From: Luzula sylvatica
Taxonomy: Eukaryota; Streptophyta; Magnoliopsida; Poales; Juncaceae
Direction: 5' to 3'
Assembly (NCBI GenBank): GCA_946800325.1
Contig: OX326959.1
Coordinates: 45,197,566 to 45,261,565, forward strand
DNA length: 64,000 bases
Shown here: positions 62,541-64,000 of the stretch, in pieces
How positions within the stretch are numbered: the stretch's first letter is position 1
Layout of the letters: the number at the start of each line of letters is the position of its first letter
The notes under the pieces: model-generated
Database searches by the model: none
Seen by the model: the letters and a program-made list of their open reading frames with translations, nothing else
What the model was told of the DNA's origin: nothing
Made by a program: the position numbers and the translations under genes

Positions 62541-64000
62541 AAAAATGGAAAAATTGAAATTTGTATGTGTTAGTCTTCAATCACGGAATTTTTTGAGAAA
62601 AACATGAAAAATGAAGTATTTTGCTCATTTTAGTGAACTATTTTGGTCTTTTTTAGAAAAAATTATAATTGATATTTTTTAAGGTGTTAGACTTCAGTTT
62701 TTGATTTTTTGCAAAATAATGGAAAAATAGAAATTTGTATGTGTTAGTCTTCAATCACGGAATTTTTTGAGAAAAACATGAAAAATGAAGTATTTTGCTC
62801 ATTTTGGAGAACTATTTTGGTCTTTTTTAGACATCTGTTTTTGATTTTTTGCAAAAAATTGGAAAAATTGAAATTTGTATGTGTTAGTCTTCAATCACGG
62901 AATTTTTTGAGAAAATCATGAAAAATGAAGTATCTTGCTCATTTTAGAGAACTGTTTTGGTCTTTTTTAGAAAAAATGATAATTGATATTTTTGAAGGTG
63001 TTAGACTTCAGTTTTTGATTTTATGCAAAAAATAGGAAAAATAGAAATTTGTATGTGTTAGTCTTCAATCCCGGAGTTTTTTGAGAAAAACATGAAAAAT
63101 GAAGTATTTTGCTCATTTTAGAGAACTATTTTGGTCTTTTTTAGAAAAAATGATAATTGATATTTTTGAAGGTGTTAGACTTCAGTTTTTGATTTTATGC
63201 AAAAAATTGGAAAAATTGAAATTTGTATGTGTTACTCTTCAATCACGGAATGTTTTGAGAAAATCATGAAAAATGAAGTAATTTGCTTATTTTAGAGAAC
63301 TATTTTGATCTTTTTTAGAAAAAATGATAATTGATATTTTTGAAGGTGTTAGACTTCAGTTTTTTATTTTATGCAAAAAATAGGAAAAATAGAAATTTGT
63401 ATGTGTTAGTCTTCAATCCCGGAGTTTTTTGAGAAAAACATGAAAAATGAAGTATTTTGCTCATTTTAGTGAACTATTTTGGTCTTTTTTAGAAAAAATG
63501 ATAATTGATATTTTTTAAGGTGTTAGACTTCAGTTTTTGATTTTTTGCAAAAAATTGGAAAAATTGAAATTTGTATGTGTTTGTCTTCAATCACGGAATT
63601 TTTTGAGAAAAACATGAAAAGTGAAGTATTTTGCTCATTTTAGAGTACTATTTTGGTCTTTTTTAGAAAAAATGATAATTGATATTTTTGAAGGTGTTAG
63701 ACTTCAGTTATTGATTTTTTGCAAAAAATTGGAAAAATTGAAATTTGTATGTATTAGTCTTTAATCCCGGAGTTTTTTGAGAAAAACATGAAAAATGAAG
63801 TATTTTTCTCATTTTAGTGAACTATTTTGGACTTTTTTAGAAAAAATGATAATTGATATTTTTTAAGGTGTTAGACTTCAGTTTTTTATTTTTTGCAAAA
63901 AATTGGAAAAATTGAAATTTGTATGTGTTAGTCTTCAATCAAGGAATTTTTTTAGAAACACATGAAAAATGAAGTATTTTGCTCATTTTAGAGAACTATT
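62541..64000. repeat. Tandem block D7, copy 2, cut by the window edge
   Basis: Follows copy 1 to the right edge; the remaining 0.4 kb would lie outside. Private changes include AGACATCTGTTTTTG near 62829, TGTGTTTGTC near 63577 and AGAGTACTATT near 63643. Confidence 0.84.
62778..62917. repeat. 140-bp monomer, D7 copy 2
   Basis: Partner of 60898 at offset 1880. Just right of the deletion it reads ACATCTGTTTTTG instead of ACTTCAGTTTTTG. Confidence 0.92.

Larger units (their letters stand above)
1..64000 (+). repeat. 174-bp AT-rich satellite DNA array, spans whole window
   Basis: Successive anchor motifs ATGAAAAATG start at 161, 336, 511, 685 and 859, giving steps of 174-175 bp, and the same spacing continues to the right edge. 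All monomers lie in one orientation; no inverted unit, spacer, transposon or gene was seen on either strand. The consensus is about 24% GC with a strong G over C excess on this strand (about 30 to 12 per unit). Most length differences are one-base changes in A or T runs. Neither array end is present. Large head-to-tail arrays of 150-180 bp units are typical of centromeric or heterochromatic satellites in eukaryotes. I do not recognise this family. Centromere function is inference only. Confidence 0.98.

Noticed and set aside
1..64000. CRISPR array
   Set aside because: Repeats are contiguous 174-bp units with no unique spacers, and there are no cas genes.
1..64000. Mitochondrial or plastid AT-rich control region or bacterial repeat
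   Set aside because: A 64-kb homogeneous array without any gene, and with layered higher-order duplications, is not expected there; no organellar gene or tRNA was seen.
1..64000. Transposon or LTR element insertion
   Set aside because: Monomer phase continues everywhere; all departures are deletions or whole-monomer changes. No terminal repeats, target duplications or coding domains were seen.
1..64000. Bacterial-style terminators from the T6-AG-A6 and ATTTTTTGCAAAAAAT dyads
   Set aside because: They lack GC-rich stems, occur in every monomer and have no gene upstream; better viewed as satellite dyads.

Overview
The whole window is one uninterrupted array of a single tandem satellite repeat. 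The monomer is about 174 bp, about 24% GC (hand count on one consensus unit: 30 G and 12 C), and always in the same orientation. About 370 monomers fit in 64 kb. I see no protein-coding gene, RNA gene, transposon, CRISPR array, organellar segment or non-satellite sequence, and neither end of the array lies in the window. The array length, the near-nucleosomal monomer size and the layered duplications point to a eukaryotic nuclear chromosome, most likely centromeric or heterochromatic. A plant is a reasonable guess, but I do not recognise the family and cannot name the organism.

Monomers are numbered here from the ATG in the motif ATGAAAAATGAAG (unit 685-858 is typical). They differ at a limited set of recurring diagnostic sites and by a few deletions, and these variants recur in the same order. 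That gives a second level of organisation: blocks of whole monomers duplicated in tandem. By eye these are: about 8.15 kb at 778-8924, repeated as about 7.10 kb at 8925-16026; 1.88 kb at 18.46-21.88 kb; 2.78 kb at 23.24-28.79 kb with a partial third copy to 31.15 kb; 2.61 kb at 32.8-37.0 kb, whose second copy has lost four monomers; 1.81 kb at 40.7-43.8 kb; 5.78 kb at 47.24-58.81 kb; and 1.88 kb at 60.66 kb to the right edge. Between them lie mosaic stretches built from the same monomer types in other orders. Every block length equals a whole number of monomers once the 34-bp-deleted units are allowed for, as expected from unequal exchange in register.

A 140-bp monomer form with one precise 34-bp deletion occurs 22 times and tracks the block history. 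Three much shorter monomers (48, 69 and 55 bp) cluster at 39.0-44.5 kb. Each full monomer carries a perfect 16-bp palindrome and a second A/T hairpin dyad, features discussed for centromeric DNA. Short reading frames of 56-81 codons occur only because 174 is divisible by three and most monomers have one stop in that frame; they are not genes. The most interesting content is the array's evolutionary record and its possible centromere role, not an encoded system.
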